This document shows, in pieces, positions 24,942 through 34,237 of a stretch of DNA of 64,000 nt. A program made the translations under genes and the position numbers. The notes under the pieces were generated by a model. It was not told where the DNA came from. It made no database searches and worked only from the letters and a program-made list of their open reading frames with translations. The number at the start of each line of letters is the position of its first letter. The first letter of the stretch is position 1. Where the stretch lies: the NCBI RefSeq assembly GCF_025515205.1, contig NZ_JAOPFX010000003.1, positions 347,945-411,944 on the forward strand, written 5' to 3'. Source of the DNA: Microbacterium fluvii (lineage in GTDB: Bacteria > Actinomycetota > Actinomycetes > Actinomycetales > Microbacteriaceae).

Positions 24942-25552
24942 CGCGCCCCACCGAACACCGCACGGCGTCGCTGCGCCGTGCGACGAGCGAGTCGACCGTC
25001 GAGCTCGAGCTCGACCTCGACGGCACCGGTCGCAGCCACATCGACACGACCGTGCCGTTCTTCGACCACCTGCTCACGGCGTTCGCCAAGCACTCGCTGA
25101 CCGACCTCACGGTGCGCGCCTCTGGCGACACCGACATCGACGCCCACCACACCGTCGAAGACGTCGCGATCGTGCTGGGGAAGGCGATCCGCGAGGCGCT
25201 CGGCGACAAGAGCGGCATCGCCCGCTACGGCGACGCGCTGGTTCCGCTGGACGAGGCTCTGGCCCAGGCGGTCGTCGACATCAGCGGCCGCCCCTACCTC
25301 GTGCACACCGGCGAACCCGCAGGCTACGAGCACCACCTCATCGGCGGGCACTTCACCGGTTCGCTCGTGCGGCACACATTCGAGGCCATCGCGTTCAACG
25401 CGGGGCTCACGGTGCACGTCACGGTGCTGGGCGGGCGTGACCCGCACCACATCGCCGAGGCGGAGTACAAGGCCTTCGCTCGGGCGTTCCGCCTGGCGAA
25501 GGCTCTCGACCCTCTCGTGGAGGGGATCCCCAGCACCAAGGGCGCGCTGTGA
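24938..25552 (+). CDS. hisB: Imidazoleglycerol-phosphate dehydratase
   Basis: A 204-residue single-function HisB (no phosphatase domain). The metal-binding repeats [41 protein letters not shown] and [18 protein letters not shown] carry the His and Glu ligands of the di-manganese centre. It overlaps hisC and hisH by 4 bp each (ATGA and GTGA), so the his genes are tightly coupled. Confidence 0.97.
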   Translation: MTRPTEHRTASLRRATSESTVELELDLDGTGRSHIDTTVPFFDHLLTAFAKHSLTDLTVRASGDTDIDAHHTVEDVAIVLGKAIREALGDKSGIARYGDALVPLDEALAQAVVDISGRPYLVHTGEPAGYEHHLIGGHFTGSLVRHTFEAIAFNAGLTVHVTVLGGRDPHHIAEAEYKAFARAFRLAKALDPLVEGIPSTKGAL

Positions 25553-26235
25553 GCCCGTCGGATGCTGCGGGCATCGACGATCCCGACACCCCGAGGCCGC
25601 TCGTGGCCGTACTCGACTACGGCTCGGGCAACGTGCACTCGGCGGTCAAGGCCCTCGTGGCTGCGGGAGCAGACGCCAGGCTGACCAAGGACCGCGGACT
25701 CGTGATGGACGCCGACGGCCTGCTGGTGCCCGGTGTCGGCGCGTTCCGCGCCGTCATGGAGGCGCTCAGGGCCAGCAGGGGCGACGAGCTCATCGATCGA
25801 CGCCTCGCGGGCGGCCGCCACGTTCTGGGCATCTGCGTCGGCATGCAGGTTCTGTTCGGCCGAGGCGTCGAGCGTGGCACCGACACCGAGGGACTCGGCG
25901 AGTGGCCGGGAGTCGTGACCGAGCTGGACGCCCCCGTGCTGCCGCACATGGGCTGGAACACCGTGACCCCCGATGCGGGCTCTCGGCTGTTCCGCGGCAT
26001 CGAGCACGAGCGGTTCTACTTCGTGCACTCGTACGCGGCTCAGCACTGGAGCCTCGACGTCATCCCGCCCTTCCCGCAGCCGCAGCTCACCTGGTGCGAC
26101 TACGGCACGCCGTTCCTCGCGGCGGTCGAGAACGGACCCCTGTCGGCGACGCAGTTCCACCCCGAGAAGTCGGGGGCGGCCGGCATCCGGCTCCTCGCCA
26201 ATTGGATCGACGGCCTCCGCGCGGCTACCCTCTGA
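25549..26235 (+). CDS. hisH: Imidazole glycerol phosphate synthase, glutaminase subunit
   Basis: A 228-residue class I glutamine amidotransferase that feeds ammonia to HisF. The N-terminus has [14 protein letters not shown]; the nucleophile Cys is in [10 protein letters not shown], and the His-Glu pair is in QFHPEKSG. It begins with about 15 extra residues before the conserved strand. The GTG start overlaps hisB. hisF is not in this window, so the synthase partner lies elsewhere. Confidence 0.95.
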   Translation: MSPSDAAGIDDPDTPRPLVAVLDYGSGNVHSAVKALVAAGADARLTKDRGLVMDADGLLVPGVGAFRAVMEALRASRGDELIDRRLAGGRHVLGICVGMQVLFGRGVERGTDTEGLGEWPGVVTELDAPVLPHMGWNTVTPDAGSRLFRGIEHERFYFVHSYAAQHWSLDVIPPFPQPQLTWCDYGTPFLAAVENGPLSATQFHPEKSGAAGIRLLANWIDGLRAATL

Positions 26236-26287
26236 AGTCGTGCATGTCGCCGGGCACTCCGCCGTGGCGCCAGGGGCACAGGGAGCC

Positions 26288-27034
26288 ATGAACGATTTCG
26301 CGTCCACGCCTGAGCTTGTCCTTCTGCCGGCGGTCGATGTCGCCGGCGGCAAGGCCGTCCGTCTGACCCAGGGGGAGGCCGGCAGCGAGACGCATTACGG
26401 AGACCCCGTCGATGCGGCGCTGGAGTGGGCGCGCCAGGGGGCGCAGTGGATCCACCTGGTCGACCTCGATGCCGCCTTCGGGCGCGGCAGCAACGCCGCG
26501 ATCATGCGCAAGGTCATCAAGCAGGTGCGCGGCGTGCAGGTCGAGCTGTCGGGCGGCATCCGCGACGACGCGTCGCTGGAGTCGGCGCTGGACAGCGGCG
26601 CCGCCCGCATCAACCTCGGCACGGCGGCTCTCGAGAACCCGGAGTGGGCGGCCGACGTCATCGGGCGCTACGGCGACGTCATCGCCGTGGGCCTGGACGT
26701 GCGCGGCACGACCCTCGCCGCGCGTGGCTGGACGCAGGACGGCGGCGACCTGTGGACGGTGCTGGACCGCCTCGAAGACGCCGGATGCAGCCGCTACGTC
26801 GTGACCGATGTGACCAAGGACGGCACGCTGCGCGGCCCCAACCTCGATCTGCTGCGCGAGCTCACCGCCCGCACCCCGAAGCCCGTTGTCGCCTCGGGCG
26901 GCGTGTCGAGCCTCGACGATATCGCGGCGCTGCGCGAACTCGTGCCGCTGGGCGTCGAGGGCGCGATCGTCGGCAAGGCGCTGTATGCCGGCGCGTTCAC
27001 GCTGGCCGAGGCGCTGGATGTCGCAGGGCACTGA
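26288..27034 (+). CDS. priA: Bifunctional phosphoribosyl isomerase A (HisA/TrpF)
   Basis: A 248-residue (beta-alpha)8 barrel. [20 protein letters not shown] is the first strand with the catalytic Asp; [39 protein letters not shown] and [12 protein letters not shown] are conserved. In Actinobacteria, PriA performs the HisA reaction and usually also the TrpF reaction of tryptophan synthesis; no trpF is seen here, but only a small part of the genome is visible. It lies 52 bp after hisH with a weak AGGGA site, and its 3' end overlaps the next gene by 17 bp. Confidence 0.94.
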   Translation: MNDFASTPELVLLPAVDVAGGKAVRLTQGEAGSETHYGDPVDAALEWARQGAQWIHLVDLDAAFGRGSNAAIMRKVIKQVRGVQVELSGGIRDDASLESALDSGAARINLGTAALENPEWAADVIGRYGDVIAVGLDVRGTTLAARGWTQDGGDLWTVLDRLEDAGCSRYVVTDVTKDGTLRGPNLDLLRELTARTPKPVVASGGVSSLDDIAALRELVPLGVEGAIVGKALYAGAFTLAEALDVAGH

Positions 27035-27806
27035 CCCCGACGCCTGCGACCACTCGGCGGACTCCGCCGGCGTGCCGTGGGCGGGCCGCAGCTTCGAGCA
27101 GAACCCGCACGCCGGCGACGACGGCTCTGCCGACCCCGCGCTCGCGGCGGCGCTGGAGCGCTTCCGGGCGGGCGAGGCGGGAGCCGCCGAGGTCGTCGAC
27201 GCCTACCGGAACGCGCGCCTGCTGATCCCGCTCGTCGCCGAGAAGGGCGACGAGGGAGTCGGCCCCACGGGCCTGGTCGTCGACAAGACGCAGGAGCTGT
27301 CGATCGTCACGGTGGCCGCCCCCGACGGTCGCCGCGTGCTGCCCGTGTTCACCTCGGTCGCGGCGATGGCGCACTGGGATGCGAAGGCGCGCCCCGTTCC
27401 GGCCGACGGCGTGCGCACCGCACTGTCGGCAGCCGACGACGACACCGATCTCATCGTCGTCGATCCGACGAGCCCGACCGAGTTCGTCATGCGTCGCCCC
27501 GCCGTGTGGGCGATCGCGCAGGGCCAGCCGTGGGAGCCCGCCTTCACGTCGCCCGAGGTCTACACGGCCCTGCAGCAGAGCATCGGCGCGGAACTGTCGG
27601 TCATCGACCTCGCCGTCGCGCCGGGCGACCCCGATGCGCGCCTGCGCGGCCCCGAGCTGGTCGTGACGCTCGAGCTCGTTCCTGGCCTGGATCAACAGGC
27701 CCTGGACGCCGTGCTGCAGCGCCTCGCCAAGCGCTGGGCCGCCGACGACCGCATCGCGGTGCTGGTCGACTCCCTGACCGTCAAGCTCCGCCGCACCCCG
27801 CTCTGA
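27018..27806 (+). CDS. SseB-family protein
   Basis: A 262-residue protein with the SseB N-terminal domain fold: [30 protein letters not shown], then [20 protein letters not shown]. The name derives from an E. coli protein of unclear function; proteins of this type regularly follow hisH-priA in Microbacteriaceae. No catalytic motif or export signal is seen. The ATG at 27018 overlaps priA by 17 bp. A palindromic repeat follows at 27819-27880. Confidence 0.8.
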   Translation: MSQGTDPDACDHSADSAGVPWAGRSFEQNPHAGDDGSADPALAAALERFRAGEAGAAEVVDAYRNARLLIPLVAEKGDEGVGPTGLVVDKTQELSIVTVAAPDGRRVLPVFTSVAAMAHWDAKARPVPADGVRTALSAADDDTDLIVVDPTSPTEFVMRRPAVWAIAQGQPWEPAFTSPEVYTALQQSIGAELSVIDLAVAPGDPDARLRGPELVVTLELVPGLDQQALDAVLQRLAKRWAADDRIAVLVDSLTVKLRRTPL

Positions 27807-27818
27807 CCGCATCCTCTC

Positions 27819-27880
27819 CGCGAGTTGGCAGCTGTGGTCGCTGCGCCGCCGGCGCGAGCGACAACAGGTGCCAACTCGCG
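27819..27880. repeat. Dispersed palindromic repeat, copy 3 (sseB/DUF1844 gap)
   Basis: The best-preserved copy: CGCGAGTTGGCAGCTG (27820-27835) pairs with CAGGTGCCAACTCGCG (27865-27880), and the inner arms GGTCGCTGCGCC and GGCGCGAGCGAC also pair. It fills the gap between two convergent genes, as do the copies at 13.2 and 15.5 kb. Confidence 0.88.
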
Positions 27881-27900
27881 CAGGGGGGAAGGGGGTTCGG

Positions 27901-28290
27901 TCAGGTGACCGGGCCGGTCCACTTCTCGCCGGGGCCCTTGCCGATGGGGTCGGGGATGAGCGAGGCCTCGCGGAACGCGAGCTGCACGGAGCGCAGGCCG
28001 TCGCGCAGGGACCGGGCGTGCATGTCGCTGATCTCGGGGGCACCGGCGGTGATGAGTCCGGCCAGTGCGTTGATGAGCTTGCGGGCCTCGTCGAGGTCGG
28101 TCTGGGTCGACGGGTCGTCGGCAAGGCCCACCTTGACGGCCGCGGCGCTCATCAGATGCACGGCGGTCGTCGTGATCACCTCGACGGCCGGAACATCGGC
28201 GATGTCGCGGGATGCCGAGGCCTCGGCCGCGCGGGACTGCTCCTCCTCCCAGCGCTGGTAGCGGGCGTCGTCGGGCGGAATCGTCGTCAC
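27901..28290 (-). CDS. DUF1844 family protein
   Basis: A 129-residue acidic helical protein. The conserved block [20 protein letters not shown], a [16 protein letters not shown] helix and the ending near [18 protein letters not shown] match DUF1844, a small family of unknown function commonly encoded next to infC in Actinobacteria. The GTG at 28290 has a weak GAGAG site upstream. It is divergent from the infC operon; the roughly 215-bp gap holds the infC leader. Confidence 0.85.
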   Translation of the reverse strand: MTTIPPDDARYQRWEEEQSRAAEASASRDIADVPAVEVITTTAVHLMSAAAVKVGLADDPSTQTDLDEARKLINALAGLITAGAPEISDMHARSLRDGLRSVQLAFREASLIPDPIGKGPGEKWTGPVT

Positions 28291-28304
28291 GGGGCACTCT
28301 CTGG

Positions 28305-28505
28305 TAGACTTCTGCGGGCTCCGGTGCGTTCTGCTCCGGACCGAAAGAGGATCACATCCCACCCGCGCTTGCCGCTCCAGGCTACCGGGTCCACGCACTC
28401 CGCCCCATTCGGGGTTGTCCAGGGTGCAGAGCCGGCGCTCCGCGTCGTGCCGGGTGGTGTGTGCGCCGATTTCCCGCCACACCCCGCACGAAGAGGAGTT
28501 CCGCA
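28305..28505 (+). promoter_or_regulatory. Promoter and long leader of infC-rpmI-rplT
   Basis: TAGACT at 28305-28310 is the likely -10 element, giving a leader of about 190 nt before the infC start. Leaders of this operon carry autoregulatory structures in many bacteria. I did not recognise a published L20- or IF3-leader fold here, but the length is unusual for a window where most transcripts are leaderless. Confidence 0.5.
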
Positions 28506-29120
<615 letters not shown>

Positions 29121-29191
29121 CCCCCACAGACTCCCGCTCCGGCGGGATGCACAACGAAGCCCGAACGGGCGACACGAATAGGAAAACGAAG

Positions 29192-29386
29192 ATGCCTAAG
29201 CAGAAGACCCACTCGGGTGCCAAGAAGCGCTTCAAGGTCACCGGCAGCGGAAAGATCAAGAAGCAGCAGGCGAACCTCCGCCACAACTTCGAGGGCAAGC
29301 CCACCAAGCGCACCCGCCGCCTGTCGGCGGACAAGATCCTCGCCCCGGGTGACGCCAAGGTCGCCAAGAAGCTTCTCGGCATCTGA
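29192..29386 (+). CDS. rpmI: 50S ribosomal protein L35
   Basis: A 64-residue, very basic protein with the L35 signature [20 protein letters not shown] and the end [17 protein letters not shown]. The ATG at 29192 is the conserved start; in-frame codons upstream are intergenic. It lies between infC and rplT in the usual order. Confidence 0.97.
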   Translation: MPKQKTHSGAKKRFKVTGSGKIKKQQANLRHNFEGKPTKRTRRLSADKILAPGDAKVAKKLLGI

Positions 29387-29416
29387 GCGCCGACGCAGGA
29401 ATAGGAACGAAACCAA

Positions 29417-29797
29417 ATGGCTAGAGTCAAGCGGGCTGTCAACGCCCAAAAGAAGCGTCGCGTCATCCTCGAGCGCGCATCCGGTTACCGCGGGCAGCGC
29501 TCGCGCCTGTACCGAAAGGCGAAGGAGCAGGTCACCCACTCGCTCGTCTACGCGTACCGCGACCGCCGCAAGCGCAAGGGCGACTTCCGCCGCCTGTGGA
29601 TCCAGCGCATCAACGCCGCTGCCCGTCAGAACGGCATCACCTACAACCGCTTCATCCAGGGCCTGGGCCTTGCCGGCGTCCAGGTCGACCGTCGCATGCT
29701 CGCCGAGCTCGCGGTCCACGAGCCCAAGACGTTCGCGTCGCTCGTCGAGACCGCCAAGAAGGCGCTGCCCAGCGACGTGAACGCCCCCAAGGCGTAA
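29417..29797 (+). CDS. rplT: 50S ribosomal protein L20
   Basis: A 126-residue basic protein: [20 protein letters not shown] at the N-terminus, [20 protein letters not shown] and the globular part [21 protein letters not shown]20 is an early 23S-binding assembly protein. It is the last gene of the operon and is followed by a strong terminator. Confidence 0.98.
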   Translation: MARVKRAVNAQKKRRVILERASGYRGQRSRLYRKAKEQVTHSLVYAYRDRRKRKGDFRRLWIQRINAAARQNGITYNRFIQGLGLAGVQVDRRMLAELAVHEPKTFASLVETAKKALPSDVNAPKA

Positions 29798-29813
29798 CGC
29801 GCAGCATCCTCGT

Positions 29814-29856
29814 CGAACGGGCGTCCTCTCCGGAGGGCGCCCGTTCGGTCTTTCCC
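29814..29856 (+). terminator. Intrinsic terminator of the infC-rpmI-rplT operon
   Basis: A perfect 10-bp stem, CGAACGGGCG (29814-29823) and CGCCCGTTCG (29838-29847), is followed by GTCTTT. Confidence 0.88.
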
Positions 29857-29868
29857 CCTCGCGATCAA

Positions 29869-29881
29869 TAGACTGGAGGGG
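29869..29881 (+). promoter_or_regulatory. -10 element of the SpoU methyltransferase gene (leaderless)
   Basis: TAGACT (29869-29874), 6 nt, then the GTG start at 29881. Confidence 0.65.
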
Positions 29882-30675
29882 TGCTCGAGAACCCTCGATC
29901 CCCGCGCGTGCGCGGCGTCGCGAAGCTGACAAAGCGCAGCGCCCGTCAGGAGACGGGGCTGTTTCTGCTCGAGGGGCCGCAGTCCACTCGTGAAGCGCTG
30001 CGGCACCGCCCAGACACCCTGGTCGAGCTGTTCGCCACCCCCACCGCCTTCGAGCGGCACGACGATCTTCGTGCGGCGGCGGCGGATGCCGGCATCGAGG
30101 TCGTCTACACGACCGAGGCCGTGCTCGACGCGATGGCCGACACCGTCACGCCGCAGGGGATCGTCGCGGTCGCTCGGCAGGCGCCGACCGCGCTGAAAGA
30201 CGTCTTCGCCGGTTCCCCCCGCCTCATCGCGATCTGCGAAGAGGTGCGCGATCCGGGCAACCTCGGCACGATCATCCGCGCCGCCGACGCGGCGGGCGCC
30301 GACGCCGTGATCCTCACGGGGCGCACCGTCGACCTCTACAACCCGAAAGTCGTGCGCGCCACGACCGGGTCGCTCTTCCACGTGCCGGTCGCCGTGGGCG
30401 CAGACCTCGCGGTGGTCGCCGAGAAGGCGGCGGCCGCCGGCATCCGCATCATCGCCGCCGATGTCGGCGGCGGCGACTTCCTCGCGAGTCGGGCACTGCT
30501 GGCGGAGCCCACCGCGTGGCTGTTCGGCAACGAGGCGCGCGGCCTCGACGACGAGGCGGTCGCCCACGCCGACCTCTCGCTGCGGCTGCCGATCTTCGGT
30601 GCCGCCGAGTCGCTCAACCTCGCCACCGCCGCCAGCGTGTGCCTCTACGAGACGGCGTTCGCGCAGCGCTCCTGA
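29881..30675 (+). CDS. SpoU/TrmH-family RNA 2'-O-methyltransferase
   Basis: A 264-residue SPOUT enzyme. The N-terminal L30e-like domain (about residues 1-90) has KRSARQETGLFLLEGPQSTR. The trefoil-knot SAM domain has the three family motifs: EEVRDPGNLGTIIRAADAAG, WLFGNEARGLDDE and LPIFGAAESLNLATAASVCL. It methylates ribose 2'-OH of 23S rRNA or tRNA; the target cannot be assigned. Its place right behind rplT is conserved in Actinobacteria. Confidence 0.93.
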   Translation: MLENPRSPRVRGVAKLTKRSARQETGLFLLEGPQSTREALRHRPDTLVELFATPTAFERHDDLRAAAADAGIEVVYTTEAVLDAMADTVTPQGIVAVARQAPTALKDVFAGSPRLIAICEEVRDPGNLGTIIRAADAAGADAVILTGRTVDLYNPKVVRATTGSLFHVPVAVGADLAVVAEKAAAAGIRIIAADVGGGDFLASRALLAEPTAWLFGNEARGLDDEAVAHADLSLRLPIFGAAESLNLATAASVCLYETAFAQRS

Positions 30676-30722
30676 GGCTGTTCCGCGGCTGTTACAAGAG
30701 GGTAAAGCTTGCCGTCAACCCC

Positions 30723-30759
30723 CTGACAACGCCCGACGCGCGCTCCTAGGGTGTCGATA
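30723..30759 (+). promoter_or_regulatory. Promoter of the gluABCD operon (leaderless)
   Basis: -35 CTGACA (30723-30728), an 18-nt spacer and -10 TAGGGT (30747-30752). The gluA ATG at 30759 follows 6 nt after the -10, so the mRNA should be leaderless. Confidence 0.75.
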
Positions 30760-31547
30760 TGACAGCGGATTCCGGTGCGCCCCCGACGTCGAACATCACG
30801 GTGCGGCGGGGTGACCCGCTGGTCGTCGTGAAAGACGTGCAGAAGCATTACGGCGACTTCCAGGCGCTGAAAGACATCGACCTCACCGTCAACCGCGGCG
30901 AGGTCGTCGTCGTCATCGGCCCCTCCGGGTCGGGCAAGTCGACGCTGTGTCGCACGATCAACCGCCTCGAGACGATCACGAGCGGCACCATCACGATCGA
31001 CGGCAAAGAGCTGCCCAAAGAGGGCAAGGCGCTGGCCGCCCTCCGCGCCGACGTGGGCATGGTGTTCCAGTCGTTCAACCTGTTCTCGCACCTGACGATC
31101 CTCGAGAACGTCACACTCGGACCCATCAAGGTGAACAAGACCAAGAAGGCGGATGCCGAGGCCGCCGCCACGACGCTGCTCGAGCGCGTGGGGGTCGCCC
31201 ACCAGGCGGCCAAGCTCCCCGCACAGCTCTCCGGCGGTCAGCAGCAGCGCGTCGCGATCGCCCGCGCCCTGGCGATGACGCCGAAGGTCATGCTCTTCGA
31301 CGAGCCGACGAGCGCGCTGGACCCCGAGATGATCAACGAAGTGCTCGACGTCATGGTCGAACTCGCCGAAGAGGGAATGACGATGATCGTCGTGACCCAC
31401 GAGATGGGCTTCGCCCGCAAGGCCGCAGACCGCGTCGTGTTCATGGCCGACGGGCAGATCGTCGAAGAGGCGACCCCAGAGGAGTTCTTCACGAACCCGA
31501 AGAGCGAGCGCGCCAAGGACTTCCTCTCCAAGCTCCTGACCCACTGA
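30759..31547 (+). CDS. gluA: Glutamate ABC transporter, ATP-binding protein
   Basis: A 262-residue ATPase of the polar amino-acid uptake family. Walker [11 protein letters not shown]-loop [13 protein letters not shown], signature LSGGQQQR, Walker [14 protein letters not shown] and H-loop VVTHEMG are all present, with the typical C-terminus [20 protein letters not shown]. It heads a gluABCD cluster like that of Corynebacterium; the substrate is therefore called glutamate by synteny and could also be aspartate or glutamine. Confidence 0.94.
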   Translation: MTADSGAPPTSNITVRRGDPLVVVKDVQKHYGDFQALKDIDLTVNRGEVVVVIGPSGSGKSTLCRTINRLETITSGTITIDGKELPKEGKALAALRADVGMVFQSFNLFSHLTILENVTLGPIKVNKTKKADAEAAATTLLERVGVAHQAAKLPAQLSGGQQQRVAIARALAMTPKVMLFDEPTSALDPEMINEVLDVMVELAEEGMTMIVVTHEMGFARKAADRVVFMADGQIVEEATPEEFFTNPKSERAKDFLSKLLTH

Positions 31548-31609
31548 GACGTCCGCGCCCCGTGCGCGGCGACACAACAGAAGATACGAAACCAGACGTG
31601 GAGGATCAC

Positions 31610-32521
31610 ATGCGCACATCACGGATCGGTGCGGCGTTCGCGGGCATCGCGATCGCGGCACTGGCATTGACCGCCTGCAACAGCGGAACGCCCGGCAGCA
31701 CGGGCTCCGAGGGCGAGGGCGACGGCACGACCAGCGAGAACCCCTGGGAGGTCGCCACCGACGTCTCGATCGACGGCAGCCCCACCTTCGACGCGATCAG
31801 CTCGCGAGGATCGGTCAAGGTCGGTGTGAAGGAGGACCAGCCGGGCCTGGGCTACCTCGACCCGACCACCAACGAGCGCACCGGCTTCGACGTCGACATC
31901 GCGCGCTGGATCGCCGCCTCGCTCGGCTACGACGAAGACAAGATCGAGTTCCAGGCGATCCCGTCGGCCAACCGCGAGCAGGCCATCATCAACGGCGACA
32001 TCGACTACTACGTCGGCACCTACTCGATCACCGACGAGCGCAAGCAGCAGATCTCGTTCGCCGGCCCCTACTTCATCACCGGGCAGGGCCTGCTGGTGGC
32101 AGCAGACAACGACACCATCACCGGCAAGGACTCCCTGACCGCCGATGACGTCGTCTGCTCGGCGACGGGCTCGACCTCGATCCAGCGCATCAAGGACGAG
32201 ACCCCGGCCCAGACCAAGGAGTACGACACCTACTCCACGTGCGTCGAAGACCTCAAGAACGGCCAGGTGGATGCCGTCACCACCGATGAGGCGATCCTCA
32301 TCGGCTACGCGGCTCAGGACCCCGACAACCTCAAGGTCGTCGGCGACGTCTTCAGCGAGGAGCGCTACGGCGTGGGTCTTGCCAAGGGCGACACGGCGCT
32401 GCAGGAGTTCATCAACACGATGTTCACCGACGGCGGCGACACCTGGCAGGCGATCTTCGACAAGAACCTGGGCGCCTCGGGCGTGAGCGCCGAGCAGCCG
32501 GCGGTCGACCCCGTCGAGTGA
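31610..32521 (+). CDS. gluB: Glutamate ABC transporter, substrate-binding lipoprotein
   Basis: A 303-residue family 3 solute-binding protein. The signal peptide ends in a lipobox, LALTAC, at about residues 17-22, so the protein is anchored on the outer membrane face. A Gly/Ser/Glu linker precedes the binding domain: VKVGVKEDQPGLGYLDP, then RTGFDVDIARWIAASLGY, and YYVGTYSITDERKQQISFAG. It has a GGAGG site upstream. A very strong hairpin follows its stop codon. Confidence 0.93.
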   Translation: MRTSRIGAAFAGIAIAALALTACNSGTPGSTGSEGEGDGTTSENPWEVATDVSIDGSPTFDAISSRGSVKVGVKEDQPGLGYLDPTTNERTGFDVDIARWIAASLGYDEDKIEFQAIPSANREQAIINGDIDYYVGTYSITDERKQQISFAGPYFITGQGLLVAADNDTITGKDSLTADDVVCSATGSTSIQRIKDETPAQTKEYDTYSTCVEDLKNGQVDAVTTDEAILIGYAAQDPDNLKVVGDVFSEERYGVGLAKGDTALQEFINTMFTDGGDTWQAIFDKNLGASGVSAEQPAVDPVE

Positions 32522-32527
32522 GGCTGC

Positions 32528-32560
32528 GCGGCGGCGGCGTCCGAGAGGCGCCGCCGCCGC
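32528..32560 (+). terminator. Stable hairpin between gluB and gluC
   Basis: A perfect 12-bp GC stem, GCGGCGGCGGCG (32528-32539) and CGCCGCCGCCGC (32549-32560), with a 9-nt loop and no U tract. Its place right after the binding-protein gene suggests partial termination or 3'-end protection, so that binding protein exceeds permease. Confidence 0.7.
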
Positions 32561-32596
32561 AGCATCCGCCGTCTGCACCACCACGAAGGGAACCCG

Positions 32597-33244
32597 ATGG
32601 GGACCGTCACCGACAATCTCGACCTGTGGGGCGAGGCGCTCGCCGGCACGCTGATCCTGTTCTTCGGGGGCGGGCTGATCGCCCTCGTGCTGGGGCTGAT
32701 CGTGGGCGCCATGCGCGTCTCGCCGGTGCCGATCGCCCGCTCGGTCGGCACGGTCTACGTCAACTGGATCCGCAACACCCCGCTGACCCTCGTGATGTTC
32801 TTCTTCGCCTTCTGCCTGCCGATCCTGCTGCGGCAGCGGATCGACGCGATCCTGCTCGCCACGATCGCCCTCGGCATCTACACGGCGACCTACGTCGCCG
32901 AGACGATCCGCTCGGGCGTCAACACGGTGCCGGTCGGTCAGGCCGAGGCGGCGAGGGCCCTGGGCCTCACCTTCGGGCAGGTCATGAGCCTCGTGGTGCT
33001 GCCGCAGGCCACCCGATCGGTCATCCCGCCGATGATGAGCGTGTTCATCGCGCTGCTGAAGAACACGACGGTCGCCGCCGGCTTCTCGGTGCTCAACCTC
33101 GGCTCGATCCGCAACTGGCTGAGCGAGCGCGGCGAGAACCAGCTCGTCGTGCTGCTGTGGGTGATGGTCATCTTCGTCGTGCTGGTGCTGCTGCTGGCAT
33201 GGCTGCAACGGGTGCTCGAAGAGAAGTGGAGGGTCGCGCGATGA
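32597..33244 (+). CDS. gluC: Glutamate ABC transporter, permease 1
   Basis: A 215-residue permease of the HisM/GlnP type with about five membrane helices. The EAA loop TVPVGQAEAARALGLTFGQ and the preceding TYVAETIRSGV are conserved. Its stop overlaps the gluD start (ATGA), so the two permeases are made in equal amounts and should form a heterodimer. Confidence 0.94.
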   Translation: MGTVTDNLDLWGEALAGTLILFFGGGLIALVLGLIVGAMRVSPVPIARSVGTVYVNWIRNTPLTLVMFFFAFCLPILLRQRIDAILLATIALGIYTATYVAETIRSGVNTVPVGQAEAARALGLTFGQVMSLVVLPQATRSVIPPMMSVFIALLKNTTVAAGFSVLNLGSIRNWLSERGENQLVVLLWVMVIFVVLVLLLAWLQRVLEEKWRVAR

Positions 33245-34185
33245 GCTCCTCCGTCCTCTACGACGTCCCGGGCCCCAAGGCGATCGTCCGCAACCGCATC
33301 ATCGGCGTCGTCGTCGTGCTCGTCGTGCTCTCGATCGCCGCGTGGGTGATCTGGCGCCTGTTCGACACGGGGCAGTTCACCGCGCAGAAGTGGGAGCTGT
33401 TCACCTACACCGCGATCTGGATGCGGTTCCTCGAGGCGACGCTGAACACGCTCGCCGCCTTCGCCTCGGCCGCCGTGGGCGCGATCATCCTCGGGTTCGT
33501 CCTCGCGCTCGGGCGGCTGAGCGATCACGCCTGGATCCGCGTGCCGGTCAGCTGGATCGTGGAGGTGCTGCGGGCCATCCCCGTGCTGATCTTCATGATG
33601 CTGCTCTACTACGGGCTGCCGGTGGTCGGCGTCAAGATGGCGCCCTACTTCGCCGTCGTCATCGCCCTCGTCGCCTACAACGGCTCGGTGCTGGCCGAGG
33701 TGATCCGCGCCGGCGTCGAGTCGCTGCCCCGCGGCCAGAAGGAGGCCGGCTACGCCATCGGCCTGCGCAAGTCGGGGGTCATGCGCCTCGTGCTGCTGCC
33801 ACAGGCGATCCGCGCCATGATGCCGGTGATCGTCGCCCAGCTCGTGGTCACCCTCAAGGACACCGCGCTCGGGTTCATCATCACGTACCCCGAGCTGCTC
33901 TACCTCGTGAAGCTCCTCGGCTCGAACGCGCAATTCGGCTCGCCGCTGATCCCCGCCGCGATGGTCGGCGGATCGATCTACGTCGCGCTGTGCCTCGCGC
34001 TCTCGTACGTCGCGTACCTGCTCGAGAAGCGCACGCGGCGCTCGCCGAGGGCGCAGCGCGGCGAGGCACGACCGATCCAGGACCTCACCACGACGCAGCT
34101 CATCGCGACGCAGGAAGAGCCCGACCGGATCGCTGCGCGTCGCGGATTCGGCAAGTACGACGGCAGCGCGGGCATGGGGCACTGA
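33241..34185 (+). CDS. gluD: Glutamate ABC transporter, permease 2
   Basis: A 314-residue HisM/GlnP-type permease. A first helix (about residues 19-40) is followed by the transport core; the EAA loop is SLPRGQKEAGYAIGLRKSG. A charged cytoplasmic tail of about 50 residues after the last helix (KRTRRSPRAQRGEARPIQ) is longer than in gluC and resembles corynebacterial GluD. A hairpin at 34194-34221 separates it from pheS. Confidence 0.94.
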   Translation: MSSSVLYDVPGPKAIVRNRIIGVVVVLVVLSIAAWVIWRLFDTGQFTAQKWELFTYTAIWMRFLEATLNTLAAFASAAVGAIILGFVLALGRLSDHAWIRVPVSWIVEVLRAIPVLIFMMLLYYGLPVVGVKMAPYFAVVIALVAYNGSVLAEVIRAGVESLPRGQKEAGYAIGLRKSGVMRLVLLPQAIRAMMPVIVAQLVVTLKDTALGFIITYPELLYLVKLLGSNAQFGSPLIPAAMVGGSIYVALCLALSYVAYLLEKRTRRSPRAQRGEARPIQDLTTTQLIATQEEPDRIAARRGFGKYDGSAGMGH

Positions 34186-34193
34186 CGGCACGA

Positions 34194-34221
34194 CGACGGC
34201 GGGATGCCGCATCCGCCGTCG
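34194..34221 (+). terminator. Hairpin between gluD and pheS
   Basis: A 9-bp stem, CGACGGCGG (34194-34202) and CCGCCGTCG (34213-34221), without a U tract. It immediately precedes the pheS -10 element. Confidence 0.65.
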
Positions 34222-34222
34222 G

Positions 34223-34237
34223 TAGACTTGATCCTCG
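34223..34237 (+). promoter_or_regulatory. -10 element of pheST (leaderless)
   Basis: TAGACT (34223-34228), 8 nt, then the GTG start of pheS at 34237. Confidence 0.6.
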
